From the NCBI GenBank assembly GCA_013350335.1, contig CM023541.1:39610739-39674738 (forward strand): a DNA stretch of 64,000 nt, given 5' to 3'. This DNA is from Chimonanthus salicifolius. Taxonomy: Eukaryota > Streptophyta > Magnoliopsida > Laurales > Calycanthaceae. Of the stretch, positions 1-13,100 are shown piece by piece. Each line of letters starts with the position of its first letter. The stretch's first letter is position 1. The notes under the pieces were generated by a model. The model had not been told where the DNA came from and did no database searches. It saw nothing but the letters and a program-made list of their open reading frames with translations. The translations under genes and the position numbers were made by a program.

Positions 1-427
1 CTATCTAGAGAGTTTATGCGCAAGGTCCACTTGTTATAGAAGGGGACTCGGCAAATGCAATTAAATGGGCTAAGGGACTCAAGCATCCTCCTTGGAAGCT
101 GATTACCTTAGCCAGGGAAATCAGGGGTTTAGCTGCGGGTATGGAGATCTCTTTTGTCCAAGTGAGTCGCTCAGCAAATGGGGTTGCGGATTTCTTCTCT
201 AAATTTGGAGTCAACTCAGACTCTGGATCCTACTTTGAGTTTGGGGAGTTTTGTATAGAGCTCTTTTTTTGTTGTTGTTTGGGGCTTCTCTCTTTTGTTT
301 TTGTTGTGGCCCTTGGGGGCTGGTCTAAGTCTCTTAGACCTCTCTCTTGATGTATCTATCTTCTTTGTACTTGGTTTTTCTTATTTAATGAAATAGTTTT
401 TTACCGCTCAAAAGAAAAAAAAAAAGA
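1..427 (+). mobile_element. LINE 3' end with RNase H domain, 5' truncated by window edge
   Basis: Translated sequence includes VIEGDSANAIKWAKGLKHPP and, after a gap, SFVQVSRSANGVADFFSKFG, the C-terminal RNase H-like domain typical of plant L1-type non-LTR retrotransposons. A stop at 348-350 is followed by a 3' UTR ending taccgctcaaaag and a poly(A) run at about 415-425. Lies in an intron of the PUS5-like gene. Confidence 0.75.
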
Positions 428-710
428 GGATGGTACCGGTGGTGAGAGAAATACAAGTCTTGTGTTCTAGGGTGTGTGTGGCATTCAGTCCTTTTAAGAG
501 GTCTGCAAATGGGATGGTAGATTTTTTGGCCAAGTTAGTGGCTTTGGTTGATGTGTCTTTATAGGGGTGTTGGGCTCTGTCTTTGTATATTTCAGTAGAT
601 GTATTGGCTGATTGTTTTGTACCGTACAAGTCTCTTGTACTAATTTTATTTTCTTTGTATCCTTATTTCCTTCATTAATGGAATTTATTACCATTCAAAA
701 AAAAAAATGG
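428..710 (+). mobile_element. 5'-truncated LINE 3' end
   Basis: Starts directly after the poly(A) of the previous LINE. It carries a short RNase H remnant (KRSANGMVDFLAKL), then a 3' UTR ending attaccattc and a poly(A) run at about 697-707. A second, divergent copy of the same class in the same orientation. Confidence 0.6.
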
Positions 711-1116
711 CTCATGAGCCAACTCACCATGTTTCAAACCCTATTAGTAGTTTTTAGAATATATTTTTGTCATACTCTTGTTTGTGCTTTATCATCAAAT
801 AGTTTATTTTTCTACTTAATAGTTGCTAGTTTGATTTTTCATTTTGGCATTTTGTATCTAATCTTATACATATTAGAGAGATGTAAGGAAAAATCTTCAA
901 ATATATCCTAGATTTATATTTGTTAAGGAAGTTCATCATATATTGGCCATAAATATGAGCATTTGAACTAGTGTTAAGGATTGGTGTTTTTAGAAGTCAA
1001 TATTAGGTAAAACCAAAAAACATCATGCTTTTTCTGAATAATTATGTATATTTATGTGCCAAAATTTCCATACCATAATGTTATTGTAACTTTGGTCTTT
1101 TTTGGTAATTTGTTAG

Positions 1117-1186
1117 GTGGAAATACACTCAGGCAGACCGCACCAAATACGCATTCATCTTGCTTTCATTGGGCATCCACTTTTAG
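1117..1186 (+). CDS. PUS5: PUS5-like exon (first visible)
   Basis: Bounded by an acceptor (ttgttag, ending 1116) and a donor (gtgact, from 1187). It reads VEIHSGRPHQIRIHLAFIGH plus PLL and the first base of a Gly codon completed at 3478-3479. The HQIRIHL...GHPLLGD motif is a hallmark of RluA-type synthases. Confidence 0.86.
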
Positions 1187-4100
1187 GTGACTTCTCTACT
1201 TATGTTAATTCATTTGAATATGAGACTTGTGTGAGATTTCCATGAGGTTCTCTTTTATAACGTACTTTGAGGATTCTCATTTACAAGAGAAAACACCCAT
1301 TATTGTTTTATTGTTAGTAAGATTTTGTGAGAGTTAACAATGTCTCTCATGATGCAGTGTCTCTTGGGCCAATCACAATGTCGTTGTAGGCCATGTGAGA
1401 AGTTGGGAGTGGAGTCCTTCCAAGGGCAAGGGGAAGATTCCTTGGTAGGAGATTTCAACAATAGTTTTATGGGTGATTTGGAAAGAGCACTAGGGAGTTT
1501 GAAGGGAAGGCTGAGTCTTCACAAGAAGCCTTCGAGTTAGCCAAAAGCTGGCTTATTAGCTAGTTATTTGGACGAGGTTTTTTTGGGCCGCCTAGTACAA
1601 TCACATAGGAGGGGTTGGTGTTGGAGGATATAGAAAGAAGGTCAAAGTTGTAGAGAGAATCCACTTCTCAATGAGTTGAAGTTTAATGTGAATGGAGCAA
1701 CTAGAGGGAAGTTGGCTTGGTTGGAATTAAGGAATCTTGCATAATTCAAGTGAGAAAGTTCAAGCTTTTTTTACAAGACCTATAGGTAGAAGGGAGTCTA
1801 ATAATGCAGAGCTTCTAGCCATAGGGAAGTGTTGAAATCTTTGGTGAATCTTTTAAAGGAAAGCTCATCATTGAAAGAAACTTGTCTAATGCTATACCAT
1901 GTGTACAAGAGAAAAAAAAAGGCTCCTTGGAGGATCATCATCATCATCAAAGCTATTTATCCCATCTATCTAGGTCAGCTTTTTGAGTTCTTTTGTTTCA
2001 TTCTATCCTATAAAAAATCATAACTCCATTACCTGGCACTCTCATATCATTTTTTAATCCTTCTAGCCAAGTTTTTGGGGCCTTATGTCTTCGTTAAAGG
2101 TTTTGTTTTTGCATGTCTGGATATCAACAAATGAGTTGGTGGATTGTTTAGCCAAGCATGGGATTGATGGGAGTTGTACACTTTTTTTTTGAGCAGTAAT
2201 GAAGAAACTTCATCATAAAAAGAAGATTACAAGAACAAAAGAGGTCTAGAAGAGACAGACCAAACATAAAACAAAAAAGGAAAAGAGAACATAAGAAGAA
2301 AGAACAAACATAAAATACAAATAAACTAGTAGTTATCCAACAACCCCTGAATCCAATATGCAATCAAATGGGCATCCTCAAAATTCAAAGGAAAGGAAGA
2401 AGACTCCTGAGAAGCCATTATCAACTCCCAGCTGAGCAAAGTAGCCAGCCACACCATTAGATGTACGACTAATATGAACGAAAGATACATCAAGCCTTGT
2501 CACCAAAACTCTAATTTTCCTAACCGTAGTAATCATTTTCCAAGGGAGGTCGCCTTTGTCCCAAAAGCCTATTTTATTGCATTTGCCGAGTCCCCTTCAA
2601 TCACAAGTCTACCTTGCCCATGGATTTTCCAAATGGCCAAAACTCTCCTAATGCTAAGAATTTTTTGCCTCATTCGAGCATCTAGTACCAACCTACTCAT
2701 TAAATTGTAAACTCTTTATTGGATGAATGGTTGTTTATTTTTGTAATTAGCTTTAAAGCTTTCTGTTTTTGATGTGGCATGCATCTTGGATGCTATATGT
2801 AAGAGGTTGGGGCCTTTTGTAAGAAGAGATGGAGGAGAGAACATTACTAAGAATGCAATTGTGGGATAATTTGAAATGGAGGGGGTTGAGTGGAAACAAA
2901 ATTTTAGTTCTTTGGTTAAAAGATGGGGACAAAAATACAAACTTTACTGTGCAATGGCCAATGGGAGAAGCAGAATGAATACCATCAAAATATTCCATAC
3001 ATGGGGACTCAAAATTGAGGACCTAGGGGCAATTAAAGGGGAGGTAAAAGAATGTTTTGAATCATTATTCTCCTCTTCATACATTAGAAACAAGTGTTTC
3101 ATTTTTCTACATTGTACATGCATTCTTCCTCTAATGTGCACCTTGTATTTTAAATTATTTAATAATTCTAATATCATAGTGGAACTAGTTTTCCTATTTC
3201 AAACTTTTCGCTATCAACTGCCGAACCTAAGTTTATTCATTTTGCATGATAACAATATCATTTGTCTTCATTGATTGTAAATTTGGCTAATTTTCTTGAC
3301 GCTATTACAACATTCTTTTTCTTTTAGATGTTTGTCACAAATTTCTACAACTATTTGAAGTATTTGTCTATTATTTTGTATTTCATTATTTCTTCTTCTT
3401 CTTTTGACTTTGAGATGTGTTGTATGTTTCATCATTTTCTTGGCTATTGTCTAAGACGCATCAATGTCACTTGACAGGTGACCCACTCTATGTTGTTGGC
3501 GGTCTTCCAAAAATTGTCGAGCTTGAATCCACTGGTGAAAGTTTTGCACAAGATGGGTATGAAAGTTGTGATATCTTGTACATGTGATGGCATAATTTAA
3601 ATGACAAATAACACAATATATATTTGAACCCAAGCTTTTTATAGATCTCTCTCACGCGCACACACAAGCACTATGAGAACTTGGCCAAATAGGGCCTACA
3701 AGGGGCACCATCTCAACCACCCCCACAACAAACACAACAAAAGAAAAAAAGAAAGAAAAAAATACATCTCCCTTTCACACACCTTTACTTGTGAAGTGGA
3801 TTTTCACCCAATTTGACCCTATTCTGACACAAATTTAGAATTTTTTTTAAGTAATCTAAACTGTAAGTCTGTAAAAAGAATGCTTCACTCATCTAATTAA
3901 GGTGATCTTGAGTAGGCGTCATATTCAACCATTAATCCGTCCAACCAACCTATCCACATTGGCATATGCACGAGTGTGCACAAGTGATCTTGGGGTATTG
4001 TGTGTGTGGACTATTTGCATACCCTTAAGTGCACACCCTTTTGTGGGACCCATGTGAGTGTTAAGATGTATTAAAATCTGCTCTTTAGATTATGATTGAT

Positions 4101-7100
4101 CCTAGTGAGGTTGTGATTGATTATGGGATATTAGGAATTAAGAAGTTAGGATCATCCGTTATCCTATGAGATTGTCTTATGTATTTTATATATTTGGACT
4201 CTATTCAGTGGAATAAACAGAGAAAAATATTACAGTGATTTTATCGTCCCTCTCATTTTCTACCATGGTATCAATTAGGTTTCATTAGAGATTGAGAGCA
4301 CTTTGCTCCTGATCGGATTCATGAATCAAGTCGATCTTGTGCCTTGCTTTCTGATTTGAATTTGTGTATCTATGTGCAAATCTGTCTTCTTTGTTTCGTC
4401 TCCTCATACCTTGACCCAACTTCAAACCCTTAGCCTCCATTGGATCCACCCTCTACTGCTCAAATCTGCTGCCTCCCATCCCTAAATCAAACCCGGTCGC
4501 CACCCAGATCTGTTGCCATTTTTAGCACACCCACCTCCGCCTAGATCTACTGCTGCAATCCCTCTACTCGTCTCAGTCATTTTGTCTATTACTAACTCGC
4601 CCTCCCTCTTGCCTACAATGCTATCGCGTCCCCATACCTAACGGGGTTCCACCCGAGATACGAATCAAATACTGAGATTGGCAGCACCATGTCCTTGCCC
4701 ATCTCCACTCGACTCATTTTCTAATTCGTTGGGGCAACGCGGTCGGAGTTCAAGGACGTTTTCTCTCCCCTGCCAGTGCCCTATCTTCCAACAATCTACC
4801 TCCTCTGGTCGTCCCTCCACTCAACCCACCATTCTTTTGCCCGTCTCCACCCCTAGCAGCTCTTGATTCATCGAGAAACCGAGACTCGACGTGGATTAAT
4901 TTATTGTACTTTTGTCAAATGAATAGCTATACACACACACACCCCCCATACGGGGAAACTCAACTGGCAGGGACTCTGGTTCAGGAACTAGAGGTCCCAG
5001 GTTCGAGTCTTGTAGTAACCCAATAGCCATAGTTTACAAAGGGTTGCATGCATCCAAAGTTTATTAAAAAAAAATGTTTGAAGATTGGAATTCCCAAGTT
5101 AGAAAGATTTGGCCCGTCTTAACCTAAAAAATAAAGAAAGTTCGTGCAAAACCTAAATATGGAAAAAAAAGAAATTTTATAAATGGATATGATGAGTTGG
5201 GAGTATCTAACTCGGTGAGTCCATTTTATCATCTTAACAACTAAAAAGGAAAAATCTGTGTAAAAATAGCTAAAATAGAAAAGAAGGTTTTAAGATTGGG
5301 TTTTGTGAGTTAGAAGGATTAAGCCAACTTTTGGGTATTGTATGTCACTCTTCTTCAATTTTGTGAATTGGTTATTTTCTTCTTGGTTTTTCTTTTAACA
5401 AATAGATTATTGATTCATATCATTCAAAAAAAAAAGGGGGGTTGTTGATTCAATACATTAAATATTTCTCTTTGATATTAAAAGTTTTGATAAATTAATA
5501 TATAATTGGATTTTATGTAGATATTTGTTCATTGATAAATTACTTACAAAGTATATCTATAGATGACTTTATGTTGCATGCGGAGCACGTACAAAAGCTA
5601 ATTTAAAACAAAAGGGCAAGCGAAACACATATGGATGGCATTGAAAGTGACTATAGTGTCAAAGACTGTATGAAGATTTTGACCAAGCTGAGGTACAGTA
5701 ACCCATGTTCGCTAGTGTGGAAGGCATTGCCTAGAGTACAAGCCTTATGTTGGTGTATAGTGTTCGGAAATATTTTTTTTTTTATGACCGAAGGTGTCTC
5801 GCCCAACTAGTCCTTCAGGGCATGTGCACACCTCCCTACACACATATACTGGGTTCAAGCAGTGAGACTTTACTCTGTACATATCCCACGGAGGTGTTCG
5901 GAAAAATATTAACAAGAAATAGCCTTCATAGAAGGGAGATTGTTCTAGAGGGAGCAGATTTATCATGCACTCTATGTGGTTGTGAGGAGCACATGAACCA
6001 TATGTTTCATAGATGCTCGTTTGTGTTAGAGCTGTGGACTACTTAGCCCTGATGGGTTGTTGTTGGAATTTCCAAAAATTGATTGGTAAAGTGATGCTAA
6101 TTGGGAAGGAGGGTCATTTTGAGGTAAAGCTATGGTTGCATGGATAACCATTTCAATGGACATAATATGGTCAGTTTGGAAGGAGATAAATGCAAGAATA
6201 TTTTAATCAAAGGCAAGGACCATGGATGAAGTGTGTGAGAATGCCAAAACAAGTCTCATCATATTGCTATTGACTAATAAGCAATTTGAGGGCTACACTC
6301 TAGATGATTTCACAAGAAGATGGAAAGAGTGCATGATTGATGAGGCATGGAGACAGAAGATAATCCAAAGATGGGAAGGACCTCCAGAGGGGTACTTTTA
6401 AGCTAAATGGGCCAAATAGAGGGAAACCAGCTCTAGCTAGAGTGGGTGGAGTTCTACATGATGATGAGGGGAGATGAGATTGTTCTTCTCAATGATAGTT
6501 AGCAATGAAGATTCAAACGAAGTGGAGCCTATGGCGATCAGGCAGGCTTTGGAGTTATGGGGAGAGAATGATGTGGGGAACTTGATTGTGGAAGGGGGAT
6601 TCCTCAAACACGATTGCTTGGGCATTAGGGAAGAATAGAGTACCTTGGATGCTGGTTTCATAAGCCAGAAATACGAAGTTGTGTAGAGGAATGGAGAACT
6701 CCTTAAAGCATGTAATACGATTAACAAATGTGTAGCTGACTTTTGGCTAGTTGAGAGGCATGATGTAATACCTTGTGCCTATGGAGAAAAAAAAGTCTCA
6801 CATTGCTAGTTGCATTGGAAAATTCTTAGTATATAAGTGGTAGCCTTCCTCCTTCTAACATGAGGCCTTTTAGGAGCAACAGTGGGTTAACTCACCAATT
6901 GAAAGCTGTGCGGGCCGTGTGTGAGGCACAAAGCGGACAATATCATGCTAGCGAGACGAGTCGTTACAAATGGTATCAGAGAATGGTTCAACTCTCGACC
7001 TGAGGGTGTGGGCTTGGTTGTTGTGTGTGCAATGCCGGGGACGGCTCTGACTTTAAGAGAGGTAGATTGTAATACCCCGTGCTTATAGAGAAAAAAAGTC

Positions 7101-10100
7101 CCACATTGCTAGTTGCATTGGAAATTCCCTGGTATATAAGTGGTACCCTTCATCCTTCTATCCTAAGGCCTTTTGAGAGCAACAGTGGGTTGACTCGCCA
7201 ATTGAAAGCCGTGCAGGCCGTGTGTGAGGCCCAAAATTGACAATATTATGTTAGCGGGACGGGTCGTTACACATGACACTTCCATTGTTCTTTTAATTAA
7301 TTTTTCCTTTTGAGTTTTTTTGTTTTGTAATCTGTATCTCTCTCTAATAATGCACCTATTTTGTGAGTAATACAAATATTAATCTTTAAAAAAGGCAAAT
7401 CATGTACAGTAATACAAATGTGACATTTAATTTGGTAATTAAAGTAAATGAAAAAATAAGTCTTGAATTTATTAAATTTTTGAAAGATCACTAGAAAGGA
7501 CTAAAATTTTAGTAAATATGGCAAAACTAAATTAATTGAAGATTTTAGAAGAATTCCAACTAAAAGCTCTAAAATAGAATTAAATGCAATAGCTAATAAA
7601 AAGGTTTCGAAAAATCTAAAGTTACTCAATTAAAGAAAGCTCAAATGAAATAAATTGATTTGAAGTTTTTGTTGTCACCTTACCTTTATTAACTATGATG
7701 ACTCATTTACCACCTATCTAATCATTACACTTCATTGAATACAAAACTATGTTATAACTATAGGTTATTGATTATGGGGCTTCTGCCAGATTCAATAAAA
7801 TAAACCAGAGAACGATGGTTCTAGGATATTAAAATAATTTTGGCTTGAATTGCGAATCATGAGTCACAAATCATAGAATTGCTAGACTTGTACTTTCCCC
7901 AAAAATATATAAATATAGAAAATAACATAATGGATATTTAAAATGTAATAATTTGAGCAATCCTCCAAATTTCTTTTGGTATGAAGATGCATATGTATTG
8001 CAAATGCATTAATAGCTCAACACAATATTTAATTAATTCATCGAGAGTTAAAGCTTTGAAGTTCCAACTTCCAAAGTACTATAACCAGTAATACTCCAAC
8101 CAATGGTGAGTTTAAAAGCCCCTAAAAAGTCTGAAGGCCCTAAACCTCAATAACTCAAACCACAAAACCTATCAAAACCAAAAGATCCATACTACAATTT
8201 TCAAATGGCTACGAGATTCTGCTATCAATGGGAATCATATGATTTCTATACCAAGAAGTATTGATCCTTTTGTGATATCTTATGTATCTTATAATCACTT
8301 ATTATAAAACATTAACTACTACACCTAACAGCAAGGACCCTTCATTTTTGGGAAGGAACTGCAGGTCTGGCCTTTTAAATTGTGTGTAGTGACCCAACCG
8401 GCCCAAATTTAGTAGAGGTTGAGATGACCCAACTTGCATTTGAGGTTTGGGTCAAAAAACTGCCTGAACATACAAAAATCAAGCATTTTAGGGGTTAAAA
8501 TTACAAAGTGTAACTCCAAAGGGTTGACCTAACGGTCAAGAAGCCCACCTCAAGGAGGGTCTTGAGTTCGATTCACGCTCAACCCTAATGGCTACTCCTC
8601 TTAGTTGCGGACCTAGTGTGTGGTATTAGGAGGACTGCACATGCCCCAACAATTAGTCAGGTTAAAAAATGTCCCGTCCCAATACAGGTGAGACGCTTGG
8701 ATACCTTGGTCATCAAAAAAAATTACAAAGTGTAAGGGTTGATGTCATGTATTATTTCTAATATTTATCAGTGTTTTCTTGTATTCTAAATACTTTTTAG
8801 TTTTTAGATTATAGATATTTTTTCCCTAGTTATAGTTTTGCTGTTTGAACACCCTTTTTTTGCAGTGGATATCAAAAACCTGCTAGACCTGTTCCTGGGG
8901 ATTGTGGGTATCACTTGCATGCCCATCGGCTTGTTCTACAACATCCAAATGCCAATAAGGTACGTGAACTACAACGACATCTTGTTTGAATCTTACATAT
9001 GGGTGCTGGTATGTGAACCTCAAAATGGGTAATGTGTGGCAATTGTAATTCAAATAGAGTATTCTATTGATCTCTATCTTCATACATATGATCATTGTGG
9101 ACCTTTATTAATTATTTTTAAGAATATCTTCATCTGTAATCTCTAATTTTATGTCAAAACCCAGTAGGAACATCCATTGCAGGTCATTGCAAATCATTAT
9201 TTGTATTGCCTGATGCCAAAACCACTGCCTATCTAAACAAGAACACGTAACAGTTGGCAAGTGCTGTCTCAGCCATAAAGGTGGTTGGTTTAGATTATGC
9301 AACCAGTTCAAAAAGAAAAGGTCTTCTGTTTTTCTTTTTCAGTTCGTCTCCCATTCCTTAATGTGCATCTGTATTTTTTTTTTTTGAAAAGTCTTAATGT
9401 GCATCTGTATTCTACTTCCATCTCTGAAAAATCTGGTTAGTGTCATTCAAGTCCAACTTGATTGGAAAAATTAGTTTCTTATCTTTTTCCTATTTTTGCA
9501 ACTTCCATAAAAGGAGGAAACTTTGTATTTGTTACTAAAGCCACATCTTCACTGCAGAATGGGTGAAGATGACAAATAGCAATATGTATGGATAGGGAAG
9601 ACTGGCATTTGTAACTGTCAAGTTTTCACATGGATTTGTAGCTTTATAGATCAATGCATAACATAGTAGTTGGCAAAATTTGTTCTTGTAGCCAAAGCTT
9701 AGCAACTAAACATGCAGGTCAAATAGTGTTGATGAAAAAAAGGAGTCCAAAAATGTTGATGTGGAAATGGCTGAATTCCAAATAAAATACCAAAAATAAA
9801 GTTATAAAATAAAATCTTGAAAGGGAAAATGTCACCAGATCAAGTGCATTATGAAATCACCGTCTCAAGGACAGATTTTAACTAGTCCAGGGTATAAAGC
9901 CGTATGCTTATTCAATTGTAATCTCCATATTGTGCTCACTATCCAAAATGGTATCAAGTGAATGCAATCTTTGCACAGACTAATTTGCCTATTCAAAATA
10001 AACTGATGAAGAAAGAGAGCTTCTGATGCAGGCCGAAGGTCGTAATTGCAAGAGATCTTGATCATCAACTGATGACGGTTGAAATCCCACACACTTCCTT

Positions 10101-13100
10101 AAACATCCAATTTAAAAATAAATTTTAGATTTGAATTCTACAATTTCAAATCAAGGATTTCGATAATGGAAACCCCAAAGACCAACTCTCAATCCTATCG
10201 ATCACTCTCAATAAATAAAGATGATACTAATTTCAATGAGATATTTTGGACCGAGTCAAAATTCACTAAAGAAATTAGGTGTTCAATCGAAAGAAAACGA
10301 ATGTGAAATTGTGTAACGACCCGTCCCGCTAGCACAATATTGTCCACTTGTGGCCTGCAGGGGCCTGCATGGCTTTGCTTTGGTGAGCAAACCTGAAGAT
10401 TACTCCTGAAAGGCCTTGTGCTAGAAGGAGGAAGGATCTCAACATATATCCCAGAGCCAACTCTCCCTCATAGGCGATGTGGGACAAGTAACGCCCGTCA
10501 CTTGTGAATTTCCCTCCCAACAAAGCCCAACACAGGGGTATCACAATCCACCCCCTTAAAACCATAGCAGTCCCCGGCTCTGTCCGCACCGACAATTGAG
10601 AGTTGAACCGTGCTCTAATACTGTTTATAATGACCCATCCCGCTAGCAAAATATTGTCCGCTTTGGGCTTGAAAAACCCTCACAGTTTTGCATTGGGTCC
10701 AAGTCTCACCCTTGGGCCCAAAAGGCCTTGTGCTAGAAGGGAGGGGTGCTCCCTCAAATATTACACAACCAACTCCACCTCATGGGCAGTATGAGACTTT
10801 TCCCATCTCCCATTGCCACTTTTTCACAAACAGCCCCCTCCTGGGGCGGGATATTACCATCTATCCCCCTTAACACCAGAGCCGTCCTCGGCTCTGTCAC
10901 AATACACATGCACATAGGCAGACACACTGGCAGAAAGTTGAACCCTCTTGAGTTATTTTCACTTTTATTTCTCCGATACCATTTGTACCCCCACTATTAC
11001 AATATTGTCTGCTTTGGGCTTGAAAAACCCTTACGGGTTTGCATTAAGCCCAAACCTCACTGTTGGGCCCAAAACGCATTGTGCTAGGATGGAGGAGAAG
11101 TTAGGCTTATATCCTCCTCTCCACTCCTTGTCCTAGGTGATGTGAGACATTGTGCACTCCTCTTTCTGGCGCAAACTCTCTATGGCCGAACCCTCTCTCT
11201 TGCACCCCACCCCCTTTGGACAAAAGTCGTCCCCAACTCTACCACTCTCATCTTCCCACATCTGGTCTGAGAGTTGAACTAGACTCTGATACCATTTGTA
11301 ATGACCCATTCCGCTAGCTCAATATTGTCCGGTTTGGGCCAACAGGGGCCCGCATGAGTTTTCTTTGGTGAGCCAGCCTGAAGATTGCTCCCAAAAGGCT
11401 TTTTGCTAGAAGGAGGGATCCCAACATATATCCCTAAGCCAACTCTCCCTCATAGGTGATGTGGGATGATGCAGGCTAGGTAGGGTTAAGAATACCCAAC
11501 CTCAAATTATAGCGGAAGCTTGAATAATATCTTGAATAACCCTTCAATCTTCACAAAACAGTCCTTCGTTTTGCACTTGAATCTTCACAAAACAGTCCTT
11601 CGTTTTGTACTTGAATCTTCATAAAACAGTCCTTCGTTTTGCTAAACAAAATAACAATTTTATTGATCAAAATAATCTCCCCTCTAAACTGGCTATTACA
11701 ACTTCTTAAATAAAAACACCTACTAAATAAGAGTCCTATCTAATTAGGAACTCCTAATAATAAATACCTACTAAATAAGAGTCCTATCTAATTAGGAACT
11801 CTTAATAATAAACACCTACTAAATAAGAGTCCTATCTAGTTAGGAACTCCTAATAATAAACACCTACTAAATAAGAGTCCTATGTAATTAGGAACTCCTA
11901 ATAATAAACAACTACTAAATAAGAGTCCTATGTCCACATCATTCTTTCCGTCTTGGAAAGAACTTGTCCTCGAGTTTAGGAGGTGCAAAGATGAAGGGTG
12001 TGGTCGCTCATACTTTGTGTCTCGCGCCGCCACGAATGTACATCTTGATATGTAGCCCATCTTTGTGAAATTGCCGCACTAGGAGGTATCACCTCAGGAC
12101 CTACCAACAAAGAAAGAATACTAGGTGCTGGAAACTATGTCACATAGCTCTCCCAAATAGGGTCAATATATGGCCGGATGGTGTGGTCTGAGTCCACAAG
12201 ATGCCGATCATCTCCCACACCCAATGTTTGAACCCGTACCAATTGATCACTGTAATCGTTGTATGTAGAACCTTCATGTTGCTTTTCAATAGACTGTGAT
12301 TCATGTTGGTGTTTGGGTGTATCAATCTCCAAAAGTGGTGATAGATTAGGTGTTGCCAACTGGTTCACGTGCTCTTCCCACATGGGGTCCACATATGATC
12401 TAACATGGTTGTCCACCTGCTGTTGTATCACCATCTCAACTTCTTGTTCTATTGCCAAGAGTTGCACTTTCATAGAGTTTGTCTCCACGAACTTGTTGAT
12501 CTCGTCCTTTGGAGTAACTATAGAGGGTTGGACCATGAGAAACTCTCCGGGCTCACCATAGTTTATCTCTCCCTCACTGAAGGAATTTGAGTCAATTGCT
12601 TCGAATTTTGCACCCGCAACTCTGCTTCTGGGATTGACTTTGGCCCTTCTGACTCGGTTTCTACAACTAGGTCCTCAACTTGAGCCAAATTCACAACTCG
12701 AGTAGGACACTCTGAAGCTATGTGCCCAAAACCACTGCACTTGAAACACTTTGGCTTGTTTTGTGCCTTGTACTCATATGTGCTTGGCTTTGTTGAATGC
12801 TGCTCTACAGCCTTGAATGAAGTACCATTATCTGGAGTACTTGAGCTGCTTCCTCCATGCTTGCTAAATGGAGCCTGATAGGATTTATTTTTCCGGCGCT
12901 CGATTCTCTCAAAGTGTATTGCCTTTTTGAAAGTGTCAGAAAAAAAAAGAAGATCAAAGGCGATCACAGCATCTCCTATGAAAGGTTGAAGCCCTTCAAT
13001 GTATCGCTGGACCAACTGCTCCTCTGACTCATAGAGATTGTTCCGAGATACTAGGAGATTAAATTCCTCTGTGTACTCTGCTACAGTCCTGCTACCTTGT

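Larger units (their letters stand above)
5610..7393 (+). mobile_element. Degenerate LINE carrying nested SINE and TRIM
   Basis: Around 5700-5760 it reads LVWKALPRVQALCWCIVFGN, the zinc-binding RT-linker of plant LINEs. After an interruption the coding trace resumes with a cysteine/histidine pattern (CTLCGCEEHMNHMFHRC) at about 5965-6015. RNase H traces (SSNTIAWALGKNRVPWM, LTNVVADFW) run to about 6760. After the TRIM insertion at 6764-7271 the 3' UTR continues and ends in an A-rich tail near 7393. Stops and frameshifts throughout. The two insertions are fixed by target-site duplications, so the LINE is older than both. It lies in the PUS5 intron 3557-8865. Confidence 0.75.

Noticed and set aside
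2876..3274. 132-codon ORF
   Set aside because: Its first part is LINE linker sequence (MANGRSRMNTIK); the rest is AT-rich readthrough.
4678..4866. Ser/Pro/Cys-rich ORF of 62 codons
   Set aside because: Composition reflects ct-rich DNA next to a decayed LTR; no splice context or family resemblance.
8838..9032. Hydrophobic 64-codon ORF over the third PUS5 exon
   Set aside because: It is in a different frame from the one fixed by both splice junctions and the family motif PVPGDCGYHLHAHRL.
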